From Crystallibacter degradans (GTDB lineage: Bacteria > Actinomycetota > Actinomycetes > Actinomycetales > Micrococcaceae): a stretch of 64,000 nucleotides of DNA. The notes below the pieces were generated by a model. The model was given only the letters and a program-made list of their open reading frames with translations, ran no database searches and was not told the DNA's origin. Where the stretch lies: NCBI RefSeq assembly GCF_012952295.1, contig NZ_JABBCH010000005.1, forward strand, positions 186,001 through 250,000, written 5' to 3'. The position numbers and the translations under genes were made by a program. This document shows positions 22,003 through 31,472 of the stretch, one piece after another. Numbering within the stretch: position 1 is the stretch's first letter; each line of letters begins with the position of its first letter.

Positions 22003-23478
22003 TCAGCGGGTGGGGAACGGCTCACCGCCCTGCAGGCCGGCGTGGTGGTCGGCGACGATCATCCGCCGGGCGATGATTGAGCCGATCAGTGAGGTCAGCG
22101 CGATGGCAAACAGCAGGATGGCCGGGCCCACCGAGCTGCCGCCCGTCATGGTCAGGATCCAGGCGGCGAGCGCCGGCATGAACCCGGCAATGATGCCGGA
22201 GATGTTCGCGGACAGGGCGATGGCGGAATAGCGCAGCCGGATCGGGAAGAGCTGGGTGAGCGTTGTCCCCACGGGTGCATACGGAATGGACGCGAAACCC
22301 AGCCCCAGGATCATGGCCACGGTGATGAGCAGCGAGCTGCGCGTGTCGACCAGCCAGAAGATCGGGAAAGCAACGACGACGGCGATCACGTAGCCGATCA
22401 CCACCATTTTCGCCGGGGTGATCCGGTCTGCGACCTTGCCGGCGATGGTCATCGAAATAATCTGTGCGACGGCGCCCCAGGAGATGGCCGTGAGGATCAC
22501 CGTGGGATCCAGCTCCAGGACTCTGCTGACGTAGCTGATCATGAATGTGGTGAGCAGGAAGAAGCCGGCGTTGCCGAACAGATAGGTGCAGATGCCCACA
22601 ACCAGGCGGCCGGGGATGTGCCGGAAGATCTCGACCACCGGGATGGTCTTGTGGGCGCCTGGTGCGGCGTCGGCGGCGGCGGCACGGTAGTCGGGCGTTT
22701 CGTCAACGGCCAGGCGCAGCCAGACACCGACCGCCACGAGCACGATCGAAATCAGGTAGGGGATCCGCCAGCCCCATTCGAGGAACTGGTCCCCGGTCCA
22801 GGCCACAACACCGGCCACGATCAGGCTTGACAGCAGTGTGCCGGTGGGGGAGCCGAGCTGGACGACGGCGCCGTAGAAACCGCGCTTCTCCGGCGGCGCG
22901 GACTCGACGGCCATCAGGGTGGCACCGCCCCATTCGCCGCCGGTTGCCAGTCCCTGGACGAAACGCAGCGTGGCCAGCAGGATCGGGGCCACGATACCCG
23001 CCGTCTCGAAGGTCGGCAGCACGCCGATGAGGGCGGATGCCACGCCCATGACCACGATCGTGATGACGAGGATGCCCTTGCGGCCCAGCCGGTCGCCGAA
23101 GTGGCCGAAGACCAGGGCGCCGAGCGGCCGGCCGATGAAGCCGACGCCGAAGGTCAGGAAGGCTTGGATGGTCCGCAACGCCGGGTCGTCGCCGCCGAAG
23201 AACAGCGGGGCGAAGACGATCGCGGCGGTGGTACCGAACAGGAAGAAGTCGTACCACTCCAGGGAGGTGCCGACGTATGAGCCCCAGAGCGCTCTGCGCG
23301 CTTTTTTGGGGTCGGTCTGGATGGGGGCCAACGGTGCGGCGTCGTCGGCTTCTCCGGGATTTCGCGGACGCCGATGGTGGGGATGGCCCGACCGACCAGG
23401 ATCGGAGGGAGGCGTTGTATTCAAGGTTCCGTCCTTATCGTCGTCGTAACGGTCTTCGGCAGCGGTTGTGCCACTCAT
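22003..23478 (-). CDS. MFS transporter, metabolite:H+ symporter (MHS) family
   Basis: 491-residue, 12-segment major facilitator. YVGTSLEWYDFFLFG near residues 68-82 and the loop GHFGDRLGRKG are the signatures of the MHS family (shikimate, proline/betaine, alpha-ketoglutarate and similar symporters). The first 60 residues are hydrophilic and Asp/Pro-rich. AAAGGAG precedes the start. It is divergent from hrpB, with 67 bases between starts. The substrate cannot be assigned; a carboxylate or betaine is likely from family knowledge. Confidence 0.88.
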   Translation of the reverse strand: MSGTTAAEDRYDDDKDGTLNTTPPSDPGRSGHPHHRRPRNPGEADDAAPLAPIQTDPKKARRALWGSYVGTSLEWYDFFLFGTTAAIVFAPLFFGGDDPALRTIQAFLTFGVGFIGRPLGALVFGHFGDRLGRKGILVITIVVMGVASALIGVLPTFETAGIVAPILLATLRFVQGLATGGEWGGATLMAVESAPPEKRGFYGAVVQLGSPTGTLLSSLIVAGVVAWTGDQFLEWGWRIPYLISIVLVAVGVWLRLAVDETPDYRAAAADAAPGAHKTIPVVEIFRHIPGRLVVGICTYLFGNAGFFLLTTFMISYVSRVLELDPTVILTAISWGAVAQIISMTIAGKVADRITPAKMVVIGYVIAVVVAFPIFWLVDTRSSLLITVAMILGLGFASIPYAPVGTTLTQLFPIRLRYSAIALSANISGIIAGFMPALAAWILTMTGGSSVGPAILLFAIALTSLIGSIIARRMIVADHHAGLQGGEPFPTR

Positions 23479-23545
23479 GATGCTCCTTTGGCCCGGCTAA
23501 CGGAAGGGCTGCGCCCCTGCAACAGGACCAAGGCACAATGGAGAC

Positions 23546-26242
23546 GTGACTTCTGCGTACCTCCCCTCCGGCCCCGCCAGCAGCCCCGGCCCCTTCGACC
23601 TGGCAGCCATCGGTGCCGGTCTGGTCTTTGCAGAGTCGCTGGGCGAGCTGGCCGTGGCGGTCAATGCCGGAGGCCCGGCCGGATCCGCCGTGGTGCAGGC
23701 TCCTCCCGGTACCGGCAAGACCACCTTGGTGCCCCCGCTGCTGGCGAACCTCGCCTGGAACAGGGCCGGACGTGTAGCCCGGGAACGAGGCGGACTTCCC
23801 CGCGTTGTGGTCACCCAGCCGCGCCGTGTTGCGGCACGCTCTGCTGCCCGTCGTCTAGCCGTTTTGGACGGCAGCCGGCTCGGCGACCGCGTCGGGTACA
23901 CGGTCCGGGGTGAACGCCGGACCGGAACTGGAACGCTGATCGAGTTCGTTACCCCGGGCATCCTGCTGCGCCGCCTGCTCGCGGATCCGGGGCTGGAAGG
24001 CACGGATGCGGTGATCCTTGACGAGGTCCACGAACGAGGGCTCGAGACCGACCTGCTGCTGGGCATGCTCGCCGAAGTCCGCGAACTGCGCGGCGATCTG
24101 ACGTTCGTGGCCATGTCCGCCACACTCGACGCCCCGCGGTTCGCCGCTTTGATCGGCAAGTACGACGGCGAGGGGCCGGCTACCGTTGTCGACTGTCCTT
24201 CCGCGCTCCATCCCTTGGCAACGGTCTGGGCGCCGGCAGCGGTGGCGCGGCTGGACGGACGCGGCGTGACCCGCGCTTTCCTGGACCATGTAGCGGATAC
24301 AGCGGCGACGTCGCACCAGGAAGCGCTCGCAGCCGATCCGGGGATCGACGCCCTGGTCTTCGTGCCCGGCGCCTGGGAAGTTTCCCATGTTGCCGCGCGC
24401 ATCCGGAACCGGCTGCGCAGCCACAGTGCGGGGACCGAGGTACTGGAACTGCACGGGCAGGCAGGTCCGGCGGCCCAGGACCGTGCGGTCTCCGGCCGGG
24501 AGCTGGGCGGGCCGCCGCGGATCATCGTGTCCACGGCGCTCGCCGAATCCTCGCTGACAGTTCCGGGTGTCCGGCTAGTGGTTGACGCGGGTCTGTCGCG
24601 CGAGCCAAGGCGGGATGCCGCACGGGGCATGTCCGGTCTGGTCACCGTCTCCTGCTCCCGTGCGTCCGCCGAGCAGCGTGCGGGACGCGCCGCCCGGCAG
24701 GGCCCCGGCACGGTGGTGCGTTGTTACGACCAGAAGACTTTCGGGGCTGCCCCGGCCCACCGGACACCCGAGATCATGGCCGCGGACCTGACCGGCGCGG
24801 CGCTGGTTCTGGCTTGCTGGGGCGCACCCGGCGGCCAGGGACTGGCCCTGCCGGACGATCCTCCCCGGAACGCGATGGATGAGGCGGTCGAGGTGCTGCG
24901 CGATCTAGGCGCGGTGGAGCTCTCCGGGCATGCCACGGAGCTGGGCAGGACGCTGGCCCGGATCCCGGCGGACCCGAGGCTGGGACGGGCCTTGCTGGAC
25001 GGCTCCGCTCTGCTGCGGCGTTCCGCCACAACGAAACGGACCAGCGCGGCGGAGATTGTCGCTATGGTCTCCGGCGATCTGCGAGCGCAGGGCGCGGACC
25101 TGACCCGGCTGCTGTCGGCGCTGCGGGCGGGACAGGAACCCGCGGCCGCGCGCTGGGTAGAGGAGGTGCGGCGGTTGGAGGGAATCGTGCGCGAGGAGGT
25201 TTCCGGCGTCGTACTTGAGGGGGAACCATCGGAGCCTGTGCCGGAGGGAGATGCGGTGGGGTTCGTCGTTGCCCTGGCGTTCCCCGACCGCGTGGCCCAC
25301 CGCGTTCCGGGCGGCGGACCGGCACAGTATCTGCTGGCCTCCGGTACCCGGGCTGGCCTGCCCGCCGAAAGCACGCTGGCCGGACACGAATGGCTGGCCG
25401 TCGCCGAGGTATCCAGGGCACAGGGGCGCGCTGCGGCCGGAACCGGCGCCGTGATCCGTTCGGCCGCACCGCTGACTGCGGAGACCGCGGAGGCGGCGGC
25501 CCGCCACTTGCTGGCCGAAACCATGGAAGCGTCCTTCGCAACCGGCAGGGTGACGGCCCGGCGGCAACGCAGGCTAGGCGCCATTGTGCTGTCCTCGACT
25601 CCGATCCGGCCCCCGCTGTCCGAGGGGCGCGCCGCAGTGATTCGCGCGCTGGAGCAGGACGGGCTGTCGGTCATCGGATGGTCGACGGCGGCGGACGTTC
25701 TGCGCCGCCGGCTCGCCCTGCTGCACCGCGAACTGGGCGAACCCTGGCCGGACGTTTCCGACGAGGCACTTATTGCACGGCTGGATGAGTGGCTGTCGCC
25801 GGAGATCGAGGCCTTGGCCGGCGGCACTCCGGCGAATGCGGTCAAGCTGACCGATCCCTTGCGGCGGCTGCTGCCCTGGCCGGAGGCGGCACGGCTCGGG
25901 GAACTGGCACCCGAGTCGCTGGAAGTACCGAGCGGTTCGCGGGTGCGGATAGACTACCCCGCGGTGGAGGACGGAGGCGGCCGCCCGGTGGTGGCGGTCA
26001 AGCTACAGGAGTGTTTCGGCTGGGCACGGACGCCGCGGCTGGTGGATGAGCGGGTGCCGGTGTTGTTCCATTTGCTCTCGCCGGCCCGGCGCCCACTGGC
26101 CGTCACGGACGATCTGGCCTCTTTCTGGTCCGGACCCTACGCGCAGGTCCGGGCGGAAATGCGCGGCCGCTATCCGAAGCACCCCTGGCCCGAGGATCCT
26201 TGGACGGCGCGGGCTACGGCACGGGTGACGAGGAAAGCTTGA
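23546..26242 (+). CDS. hrpB: ATP-dependent RNA helicase HrpB
   Basis: 898-residue DEAH-family helicase. The motifs in order are PPGTGKTT (I), PRRVAARSAA (Ia), DEVHERGLETD (II), MSATLDA (III), STALAESSLTVPGV (V) and EQRAGRAARQGPG (VI). A long C-terminal half contains the HrpB-specific region, ending in the SFWSGPYAQVRAEMRGRYPKHPWPEDP signature (partly quoted here as its key residues SFW and KHPWPEDP). HrpB proteins act on RNA, but their exact role is unsettled. The start is a GTG; CACAAT lies 6 bases before it, and GGAG overlaps the gap. Confidence 0.94.
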   Translation: MTSAYLPSGPASSPGPFDLAAIGAGLVFAESLGELAVAVNAGGPAGSAVVQAPPGTGKTTLVPPLLANLAWNRAGRVARERGGLPRVVVTQPRRVAARSAARRLAVLDGSRLGDRVGYTVRGERRTGTGTLIEFVTPGILLRRLLADPGLEGTDAVILDEVHERGLETDLLLGMLAEVRELRGDLTFVAMSATLDAPRFAALIGKYDGEGPATVVDCPSALHPLATVWAPAAVARLDGRGVTRAFLDHVADTAATSHQEALAADPGIDALVFVPGAWEVSHVAARIRNRLRSHSAGTEVLELHGQAGPAAQDRAVSGRELGGPPRIIVSTALAESSLTVPGVRLVVDAGLSREPRRDAARGMSGLVTVSCSRASAEQRAGRAARQGPGTVVRCYDQKTFGAAPAHRTPEIMAADLTGAALVLACWGAPGGQGLALPDDPPRNAMDEAVEVLRDLGAVELSGHATELGRTLARIPADPRLGRALLDGSALLRRSATTKRTSAAEIVAMVSGDLRAQGADLTRLLSALRAGQEPAAARWVEEVRRLEGIVREEVSGVVLEGEPSEPVPEGDAVGFVVALAFPDRVAHRVPGGGPAQYLLASGTRAGLPAESTLAGHEWLAVAEVSRAQGRAAAGTGAVIRSAAPLTAETAEAAARHLLAETMEASFATGRVTARRQRRLGAIVLSSTPIRPPLSEGRAAVIRALEQDGLSVIGWSTAADVLRRRLALLHRELGEPWPDVSDEALIARLDEWLSPEIEALAGGTPANAVKLTDPLRRLLPWPEAARLGELAPESLEVPSGSRVRIDYPAVEDGGGRPVVAVKLQECFGWARTPRLVDERVPVLFHLLSPARRPLAVTDDLASFWSGPYAQVRAEMRGRYPKHPWPEDPWTARATARVTRKA

Positions 26243-26266
26243 CCCGTACGTACCCGCGCATACGGC

Positions 26267-27004
26267 TCAGCCCGGGGTGAGGACGCAGAACTCGTTGCCC
26301 TCTGGGTCGGCGAGGCATACCCAGGGCACATCGCCCTGGCCGACGTCCAGGTCAGTGGCGCCCAAAGCCGTCAGCCGGGCCACCTCCGCCGCCTGATCGT
26401 CACCGGGGTACGGCATCAGGTCCAGATGGACACGGCCAGACTCGGTCTTCAGGACGGGGATGCGAAGGAACTCCAGATACGGACCGACGCCCTTGGCCGA
26501 ACGCAGCCTCGCATGATCGTCGGTCACCTCGTGCAGGGTCCAGTCCATCGCCTCGCTCCAGAACCGGGCCATGGCGCGGGGATCCGCACAGTTGACCATC
26601 ACCGCGGCGATCGGCCCGGTGTCCCGGTAAACCGATCGAGGCTCCAGCACGCGGAACAGGTTGCCCTCCGGGTCGGCCAGAACCGTCCACGGCACATCAC
26701 CCTGGCCCACATCCACCGGCGTCGCACCGAGCTCCTTCAGGCGTGTGACCAGCCCTGTCTGATGGGCGGCAGAGGTGGTATTGAGATCGAGGTGCGTGCG
26801 GTACCTCACGGTCTCGGGGTCCGGGACGGTGACCACATCGACGCAGACGGCGACGGGGTCCGGCCAGTCGAAGTCCACGGGTTCAACGTTGGTCACACCG
26901 GGGCCTTCGCTGGAAACGCCCCAGCCGAGTGCCTCCGCCCAAAACCGCCCGAGCGCCGAGTCGTCCCGAGCCTTGAAATTCACCTGAACAAGTCGCAACG
27001 CCAT
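26267..27004 (-). CDS. Two-domain VOC family protein
   Basis: 245-residue glyoxalase-fold protein with two repeats, about residues 1-120 and 125-245. Each half ends with a very similar strand (DVGQGDVPWTVLADPEGN and DVGQGDVPWVCLADPEGN), which points to internal duplication. Metal-ligand positions typical of dioxygenases are not obvious, as in many actinobacterial VOC proteins of unknown or binding function. It converges on hrpB with 24 bases between. TAGGGT 8 bases before the ATG may be its -10. Confidence 0.85.
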   Translation of the reverse strand: MALRLVQVNFKARDDSALGRFWAEALGWGVSSEGPGVTNVEPVDFDWPDPVAVCVDVVTVPDPETVRYRTHLDLNTTSAAHQTGLVTRLKELGATPVDVGQGDVPWTVLADPEGNLFRVLEPRSVYRDTGPIAAVMVNCADPRAMARFWSEAMDWTLHEVTDDHARLRSAKGVGPYLEFLRIPVLKTESGRVHLDLMPYPGDDQAAEVARLTALGATDLDVGQGDVPWVCLADPEGNEFCVLTPG

Positions 27005-27076
27005 ACCGCCCGACCCTATACCGAGGCACTACCCGAGATAAAGAGGCACGTTCAGGTGTCCGTTGCCGGTGCCGCA

Positions 27077-27107
27077 GGGTGCTGGGTGCTGGGTGCTGGG
27101 TGCTGGG
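27077..27107 (+). repeat. Heptamer tandem repeat (GGGTGCT)x4 + GGG, G-quadruplex motif
   Basis: Four exact GGGTGCT units followed by GGG give five G3 runs separated by identical four-base TGCT loops, a textbook quadruplex-forming pattern on the + strand. A -10-like GATAAT starts 3 bases later (27110-27115), and the DUF1992 gene starts 51 bases downstream. Gain or loss of units would alter promoter geometry by 7 bases. Confidence 0.9.
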
Positions 27108-27158
27108 ACGATAATGGCATCAGAAATCGGCGTGGTTCAGTACCCAAGGAGGTGGCAG

Positions 27159-27755
27159 ATGATGGGCGGCATGAGCTCCGGCGAGCATGAGCGAAGGCTG
27201 GCGCGCGCGGCCGAACTGCGTGCCGCGCGTGCTTCCGGCGGCCGCCGGACTCACAGCACGGACGCGGACGAGGAATCGCGGCGTAAGCGCAACAAGATCA
27301 GCGACGCGGCCAAGGCGGACTACCTCATCCGCGATGCAATGGCGCGCGGTGAATTCGACAATCTGGAGTATGCCGGAAAACCGATCCCGGGGCTGGGGGA
27401 GCGCTACGACCCCGACTGGTGGATCAAGGGCCTGATCCAGCGCGAACACATCACCGGGCTGGGACCGGCAGCCATTATGCTGCGCACCGAGGACGCCGAG
27501 CTGGACCAGGTGCTGGACAAGCAGTACACGGAGAAGCAGGTCCGCGAGATCGTCGAGGACTTCAATACCCGCGTGATCGAGGCCCGGCGTCAGCTGCTCG
27601 GCGGACCGCCGGTCATTACCAAGACCAGGGATGTCGACGGCGAGGTGGCCCGTTGGCGTGAACGCAAGGCAGCCCGTGCGACAGCAGCCCCGGCCACGCC
27701 GGCACCGGAAATCAAGCGTTCCTGGTGGCGGCGGATCTGGAGCTGGCAGGCGTAA
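27159..27755 (+). CDS. DUF1992 protein (DnaJ C28-like domain)
   Basis: 198-residue soluble protein. The conserved domain (about residues 45-115) contains KADYLIRDAMARGEFDNLEYAGKP, in which REA/ARGEFDNLxGxGKP is the family hallmark, and YDPDWWIKGLIQREH. The N-terminus is Arg/Ala-rich, and the C-terminal tail is Ala/Pro-rich, ending in a Trp/Arg cluster (KRSWWRRIWSWQA) that could touch membrane or nucleic acid. A perfect AAGGAGGT is at 27146-27153; ATG at 27159 or 27162 is possible. Function is unknown in bacteria. The upstream repeat may affect its expression. Confidence 0.88.
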   Translation: MMGGMSSGEHERRLARAAELRAARASGGRRTHSTDADEESRRKRNKISDAAKADYLIRDAMARGEFDNLEYAGKPIPGLGERYDPDWWIKGLIQREHITGLGPAAIMLRTEDAELDQVLDKQYTEKQVREIVEDFNTRVIEARRQLLGGPPVITKTRDVDGEVARWRERKAARATAAPATPAPEIKRSWWRRIWSWQA

Positions 27756-27797
27756 GGGATTTCAGCCGCGTTCCGACGGGTTCCGGCCGAAGCGGAG

Positions 27798-28463
27798 TCA
27801 GCTGTTGGCTTGCAGGAACGCCGCGGCGGGTTCCGCCAGGGAAGCACCGACCTGGTCTGCACTGCGCTTCAGGCCCGCGACCTCGAAGGAATGGCCGCCG
27901 CCTTCCAGCCACTGCAGCACAGCAGTCGCGCCGATGCGGGAAACAACCTTCTCCAGGAGTTCAGGCGTGGCGAACGGATCCCGCGTCCCTTGGAGGAACA
28001 GCATCGGCAGCGTCAGTCCGTAGAGGTGCTCATCGCGGAGCTTCTCCGGCTTGCCTGGCGGATGCAGCGGGTAGCCGAGGTAGACCAGTCCCGCTGCAGG
28101 CATACCTTCGGCGACGGCCATCGAGGCCATGCGCCCGCCGAAGGATTTGCCGGCCGCCCACAGCGGTTCGCCGTTCGATTCCGCGGCGGCGAAGTCCATG
28201 ACGGCCCGCCAGGCGGCGATTGCGGCCGGCGCGCGGTCCGGGAACTTCCTGCCTGCCTCGCGGTAGGGGAAGTTGAAGCGCAAGGTGGCTACGCCGTCTT
28301 CGTTCAATGCCCGGGTGAAGCCCTGCAGGAACGGATGCTCCATGCCAGCGCCTGCCCCGTGTGCCACGACCATTGTGGCCAGCGGGTTATCGGGCCGGGC
28401 ATAGACGCCCGAGACCGGTGTCTCGCCGACGGAGATGCTGACGGGGGATTCAGAGATGGCCAT
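27798..28463 (-). CDS. Alpha/beta hydrolase (KANL3/Tex30-like, dienelactone-hydrolase fold)
   Basis: 221-residue single-domain hydrolase. VVAHGAGAGMEHPFL is the oxyanion region, AAGKSFGGRMA carries the nucleophile Ser in G-K-S-F-G, LQGTRDPFATP contains the acid Asp, and GGGHSFE the catalytic His. The pattern is that of the KANL3/Tex30 alpha/beta-hydrolase-like family; the natural substrate is unknown. It converges on the DUF1992 gene with 42 bases between. CATGAT 6 bases before the ATG weakly matches a leaderless -10. Confidence 0.87.
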   Translation of the reverse strand: MAISESPVSISVGETPVSGVYARPDNPLATMVVAHGAGAGMEHPFLQGFTRALNEDGVATLRFNFPYREAGRKFPDRAPAAIAAWRAVMDFAAAESNGEPLWAAGKSFGGRMASMAVAEGMPAAGLVYLGYPLHPPGKPEKLRDEHLYGLTLPMLFLQGTRDPFATPELLEKVVSRIGATAVLQWLEGGGHSFEVAGLKRSADQVGASLAEPAAAFLQANS

Positions 28464-28582
28464 GTATCCATCATGCTGGATGCGCCACCCAACCCTTGCC
28501 GTTTCCGCTGCCGCGGGTGTCGAATCTAAGCACAGGGAATGGCACAGGCGGCTGCGGCTAGGTGAGGGCTAGGGGAGATGTC

Positions 28583-30763
28583 ATGTCGGTAAAAGGGACA
28601 AACGGTCCGGGAAAGGGGCCCGGGCGCTCCGGGACAGCGCTGCGGCGGGCGGACGGGACCACGGCGATGCACGCCGAGCGGCCGGAGGAGATCCGCAATG
28701 TCGCGCTGGTGGGGCATTCGGGGGCAGGGAAGACGATGCTGGCCGAGGCATTGCTGGCTGCCACTGGAGCCATCGCCAGGATGGGTTCCATTGCCGACGG
28801 GACGACGGTCAGTGACTCGGATCCCGCGGAGATCCACCAGCAGCGGTCGGTGTCGCTGTCCGTGGTCCCGGTGGTTTTCAGCGACGTCAAAGTGAACCTG
28901 CTCGACACGCCGGGATACGCGGATTTCATCGGCGAACTGCGGGCCGGACTGCGCGCCGCGGATGCAGTGCTGTTCGTGGTGTCGGCCGTGGACGATATAG
29001 ATGCGGCCACCATCGCACTATGGAACGAGTGCGAAGAAGCCGCAATGCCGCGGGCCGTGGCGATCAGCCGGCTTGACCATCCCCGGGCCGATTACGCCCG
29101 GGCGCTCGCAGCTGCCCAGCAGGCATTCGGTGATGCCGTCCTGCCCCTCTACCTCCCGGTGGGGGCCGGCGAAACCTTCAGGGGATTGCACGGGTTGCTC
29201 TCAGGCACGGTGTCGGAATACCCGGCCGGGGAGCTGCAGCCTGCCCAACGTGCCGCGACCGAGGACGAACTTGCCGCGGCGGAATCCGCCCGAGGTGCGC
29301 TGATCGAGGGGATCATCGCCGAAAGCGAGGATGAGACGCTGATGGACCGCTATCTCGGTGGTGAGCAGATCGCCGAGGAAACGTTGGTCGGGGACCTGGA
29401 GACCGCCGTCGCCCGTGGTTCCTTCTTTCCGGTGGTGCCCGTCTCGGCGGAGACGTTGGTCGGGACCGCCGAAGTGCTGCATCTGCTCACCCGGGCCTTC
29501 CCCTCGCCCGCCGAACGCGACCTGCCGGCGGTGATGAACCTCTATGGCAAGCCGGCCCTGGCGCTGAAGTGCGACCCGGAGGGTCCGCTCGCCGGCCAGG
29601 TAGTGCGGACCAGCAGCGATCCGTTTCTGGGCCGGGTCTGCCTGGTGCGCTTGTTCTCCGGCACTTTACGCGAGGACATTGCTATCCACGTGAGCGGGCA
29701 CGGGCTGGCCGAGCGGGGCCACCAGGACCATGACAGCGACGAGCGGGTCACCCATCTGCATGCCCCGGTCGGAGCGGCCCTGCAGGCGGTGCCGTTCTGC
29801 GTGGCCGGGGATATCTGTGCGCTGACCAAGGTGGGCAATGCCGAAACCAGCGACACGATTTCGGCCAAGGACACACCGTTGCTGATCGAACCGTGGCCTA
29901 TGCCGGAACCGCTGCTGCCGGTGGCGGTCGAGGCAGCGTCGCATGGCGATGAAGACGCCCTCGCCCGTAGCCTGGCGAAGGTGGCTTCAGGGGATCCGAC
30001 GCTGCGGGTGGAGCGGAACGCCGAAACCCGCCAACTGGTGCTGTGGTGCATGGGTGAAGCCCATGCGGACGTGGTGCTGGGGAGGCTGGCCGACCAGGGA
30101 GTCCAGCTGGAGACGGTCAATGTCATCACGCCGTTGCGGGAGACCTTCGCTAGGCCGGCCAAGGGGCATGGCCGGTACGTCAAGCAGTCCGGTGGCCACG
30201 GCCAGTTTGCCATCTGCGACATAGAGGTTGAGCCTCTCGGGCGCGGGGCAGGATTCGAGTTTGTCGACAGGATCGTCGGAGGGGCCATCCCGGGGCCGTT
30301 CATTGGTTCGGTGGAGAAAGGCGTCCGGGCCCAGCTGCTCAAGGGCGTCGCCGCGGGGTTTCCCGTGGTGGACATCCGGGTGACCCTGGTAGGCGGCAAG
30401 GCCCACAGTGTGGACTCCTCGGATGCTGCCTTCCAGTCCTCCGGGGCGCTGGCCCTGCGTGAAGCGGCGGCGGGGGCGCGCATCCAGTTGCTGGAACCGG
30501 TTTCAGCCGTGACGGTCACCGTTCCCGATGACCATGTTGGCGCCGTGCTCAGCGACTTGTCGTCCCGCCGCGGGCGGGTGACGGGAACGACGTCGGCCGG
30601 CGGCGACCGAACCGAGATCAGCGCCGAAGTGCCGGATGAGGAATTGCTGCGGTACGCGGTCCAGCTGCGCTCGCTGGCGGCAGGAACCGGCACGTTCAGC
30701 CGCCGCTACCTGCGGCACGAACCGGTACCCTCCAATGTCACACCGGCAGCCGTGGCCGGGTAA
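28583..30763 (+). CDS. Elongation factor G-like protein (EF-G2)
   Basis: 726-residue paralogue of EF-G, of the actinobacterial FusA2 type (compare Mycobacterium Rv0120c). The P-loop GHSGAGKT is at residues 44-51 and DTPGYADF gives the G3 motif, but the guanine-specificity NKxD is replaced by SRLD at 162-165. Domains II-V are complete, including the VEKGVRAQLLKG stretch of domain IV. ATG at 28583 is preferred to an upstream GTG because GGGGAG precedes it by 5 bases. The major fusA lies outside the window, so this is probably an accessory factor with an unknown role. Confidence 0.88.
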   Translation: MSVKGTNGPGKGPGRSGTALRRADGTTAMHAERPEEIRNVALVGHSGAGKTMLAEALLAATGAIARMGSIADGTTVSDSDPAEIHQQRSVSLSVVPVVFSDVKVNLLDTPGYADFIGELRAGLRAADAVLFVVSAVDDIDAATIALWNECEEAAMPRAVAISRLDHPRADYARALAAAQQAFGDAVLPLYLPVGAGETFRGLHGLLSGTVSEYPAGELQPAQRAATEDELAAAESARGALIEGIIAESEDETLMDRYLGGEQIAEETLVGDLETAVARGSFFPVVPVSAETLVGTAEVLHLLTRAFPSPAERDLPAVMNLYGKPALALKCDPEGPLAGQVVRTSSDPFLGRVCLVRLFSGTLREDIAIHVSGHGLAERGHQDHDSDERVTHLHAPVGAALQAVPFCVAGDICALTKVGNAETSDTISAKDTPLLIEPWPMPEPLLPVAVEAASHGDEDALARSLAKVASGDPTLRVERNAETRQLVLWCMGEAHADVVLGRLADQGVQLETVNVITPLRETFARPAKGHGRYVKQSGGHGQFAICDIEVEPLGRGAGFEFVDRIVGGAIPGPFIGSVEKGVRAQLLKGVAAGFPVVDIRVTLVGGKAHSVDSSDAAFQSSGALALREAAAGARIQLLEPVSAVTVTVPDDHVGAVLSDLSSRRGRVTGTTSAGGDRTEISAEVPDEELLRYAVQLRSLAAGTGTFSRRYLRHEPVPSNVTPAAVAG

Positions 30764-30768
30764 GGCCC

Positions 30769-31389
30769 CTACTCGAACCGGGAAGGGTCACCCATGCCGC
30801 GGCGGACAACCTCGGCGCCGCCGCCCGAGAAATCGATCACGGTGGTCGGCTCGGCACCGCAGTCACCGGAGTCCACCACGCCGTCGACAACGTGTTCGAG
30901 GCGTTCCTTAATCTCCCAACCCTGCGTCAGCGGTTCCTCCTGGCCGGGCAGCAGCAAGGTGCTGGAGAGCAGTGGCTCGTTGAGTTCCGCCAGAAGAGCA
31001 TGGACCACTTTGTTATTGGGGATGCGGACACCCACGGTCTTCTTCTTTGGATGCAGCAGCCGGCGCGGAACTTCCTTTGTCGCCGGCAGGATAAAGGTGT
31101 AGCTGCCCGGCGTGACCGCCTTGATGCTGCGGAAGACGTCATTGTCAATCAGGACGAATTGCCCCAGTTGGGAAAAATCCTTGCAGACCAGGGTGAAGTG
31201 GTGCTTGTCATCGAGCTGCCGGATGGTGCGGATCCGATCCAGCGCCTCCTTGTTCCCCAATTGCGCACCCAGCGCGTAACAGGAGTCCGTGGGGTACGCA
31301 ATCAGCCCGCCCGACTGCACCAGATCGACGATCTGCCCGACGGCGCGCGGCTGGGGGTCCTCAGGATGAACATCAAAGTATCTCGCCAT
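30769..31389 (-). CDS. yciO: YciO/Sua5/YrdC family protein, YciO subgroup
   Basis: 206-residue protein that aligns over its length with Escherichia coli YciO from memory: YFDVHPEDPQPR, then GGLIAYPTDSCYALG, the KHHFTLVCKD and PGSYTFIL segments, PRRLLHPKKKTVGVRIP, and a C-terminal TTVIDF. The family makes threonylcarbamoyl-AMP for tRNA t6A or has an uncharacterised RNA-related role in the YciO branch. TAAGCT 6 bases before the ATG indicates a leaderless mRNA. It faces away from the second LigD-type gene and converges on EF-G2 with 5 bases between. Confidence 0.9.
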   Translation of the reverse strand: MARYFDVHPEDPQPRAVGQIVDLVQSGGLIAYPTDSCYALGAQLGNKEALDRIRTIRQLDDKHHFTLVCKDFSQLGQFVLIDNDVFRSIKAVTPGSYTFILPATKEVPRRLLHPKKKTVGVRIPNNKVVHALLAELNEPLLSSTLLLPGQEEPLTQGWEIKERLEHVVDGVVDSGDCGAEPTTVIDFSGGGAEVVRRGMGDPSRFE

Positions 31390-31472
31390 GTCACGAGCTT
31401 ACGGACCAATCGCGGATCACGCATTCGCCGGGAGTGGGTGACGCCCGCCGCGGTTGTCTGTATGTTGTTCCC

